Below, in pieces: positions 63,590 to 64,000 of a stretch of 64,000 nucleotides of DNA. This DNA is from Clostridium liquoris (lineage in GTDB: Bacteria; Bacillota; Clostridia; Clostridiales; Clostridiaceae): contig NZ_PVXO01000066.1 of assembly GCF_002995785.1 (NCBI RefSeq), positions 81,803 through 145,802 on the forward strand, read 5' to 3'. The translations under genes and the position numbers were made by a program. The notes under the pieces were generated by a model, which was not told the origin of the DNA, made no database searches, and worked only from the letters and a program-made list of their open reading frames with translations. Position 1 is the stretch's first letter; each line of letters starts with the position of its first letter.

Positions 63590-63747
63590 TTGAATTCCTC
63601 CATTCATATAGGCTATTTTCGTTTGATTATAACATAAAACATAAATAAAATAAAGTAAATATCAAATATTGTTTGTGTCAAGTTAAAGTGGGCAATTTAT
63701 TTTTTGAATTTTTCCCATTATAAATTCAGTTGAAAATTTTATCCAAT

Positions 63748-63776
63748 AGGGCTTCGCCCGCGGCCCGAAAGGGCGT
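63748..63776. repeat. GC-rich double hairpin
   Basis: Two adjacent perfect small hairpins, GGGC-TTC-GCCC and GCCC-GAAA-GGGC, are separated by GCG. They form a strongly GC-rich island in AT-rich intergenic DNA. The remaining 63590-63812 gap contains only AT-rich sequence and the scfA promoter region. Confidence 0.85.
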
Positions 63777-63812
63777 ACTTATCCCCTTAATTTTTTATCT
63801 AAATTTTTAAAA

Positions 63813-64000
63813 CTATCTATAAATAAGTTCGCTAAAATTTCTTTCTTGAAAAAGGTTTTGTATGGCTTTTCTACCATTAGTCATGGCGCAGCCTGTAAAT
63901 GGTATCCTTGCTTGTTTTACAGGGTAATACTTGCTTCCCTTTGCTTTCTTATTTACATCAGCTGCTGTTAGCGTAATCATTTCTGTTATTGTACCTAATT
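63813..64000 (-). CDS. C-terminal part of an unidentified protein (runs off the right edge)
   Basis: The last 61 codons of a minus-strand frame ending in TAG at 63813-63815. The segment includes ITLTAADVNKKAKGSKYYPV, RIPFTGCAMTNGRKAIQNLF and NFSELIYR. Codon use matches the neighbourhood and the frame is open to the edge. I do not recognise the family from this fragment. Confidence 0.6.
   Translation of the reverse strand, partial: LGTITEMITLTAADVNKKAKGSKYYPVKQARIPFTGCAMTNGRKAIQNLFQERNFSELIYR

Noticed and set aside
63650..63690. TTGACA sequence upstream of scfA as a -35 box
   Set aside because: It is about 45 bases from the TATAAT before scfA, too far for one promoter; only the -10 fits.

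Overview
The window is AT-rich (I estimate under one third G+C by eye) chromosomal DNA from a spore-forming Gram-positive anaerobe, most likely Clostridium sensu stricto. The evidence is a clostridial order of housekeeping genes, the sporulation protease pair SpoIVFA/SpoIVFB, SPOCS (DUF3794) spore-type proteins, the SCIFF peptide with its radical-SAM maturase, Firmicute L27 with a cleavable leader next to the Prp protease, and AGGAGG-type ribosome binding sites. I cannot name the species. Nearly all genes lie on the minus strand. Plus-strand exceptions are hutG, a Cys-rich protein, tRNA-Leu(CAA), a few small ORFs, an FG-GAP-like protein, a DUF2871 protein and brnQ.

Right to left on the minus strand (the direction of transcription): an unidentified C-terminus at the right edge; SCIFF peptide and maturase (63.6-62.0 kb); secD-secF; a degenerate RecJ-like protein; apt; rel(A/SpoT); dtd; an MBL hydrolase; hemZ; aspS; and a 6S RNA behind aspS. 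Next come brnQ (+), ndk and a run of very small genes, a G5/3D-domain cell-wall protein, a MutS-like ATPase, and an accessory block (44.5-40.5 kb) of SPOCS-domain, Cys-rich and beta-propeller-lectin genes that may encode spore-surface proteins. A three-gene molybdenum hydroxylase operon follows at 40.4-36.8 kb.

The 36.7-33.5 kb stretch is a patchwork of gene remnants: a GrpB fragment, and a CWB2 fragment joined by a frameshift to an HI0074/HEPN-like fragment. It also holds a PC4-like gene, tRNA-Leu(CAA) and a Cys-rich protein. Then come aroC-polA-coaE-slt, tRNA-Leu(GAG) with a second 6S-like RNA, hutG (+), recQ, a GNAT enzyme, a LUD protein, and an NlpC/P60 hydrolase under a c-di-AMP (ydaO-type) riboswitch.

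The left part is the cell-shape and division cluster maf-radC-mreBCD-pbp2-minCDE-rodA-mgsA, followed by spoIVFA-spoIVFB, two radical-SAM family genes, rng, and the L21 operon rplU-prp-rpmA-(spo0B-like)-obg-yhbY-nadD-yqeK-LCP, which runs off the left edge. The shape, division, translation and nucleotide genes are ordinary core functions. The less ordinary items are two 6S-type RNAs, a RecJ relative that has lost residues in all four metal-binding motifs, a Spo0B-like protein in the Bacillus spo0B position, the tandem-repeat lectin with its SPOCS neighbours, and several perfect palindromes and short tandem repeats between genes.
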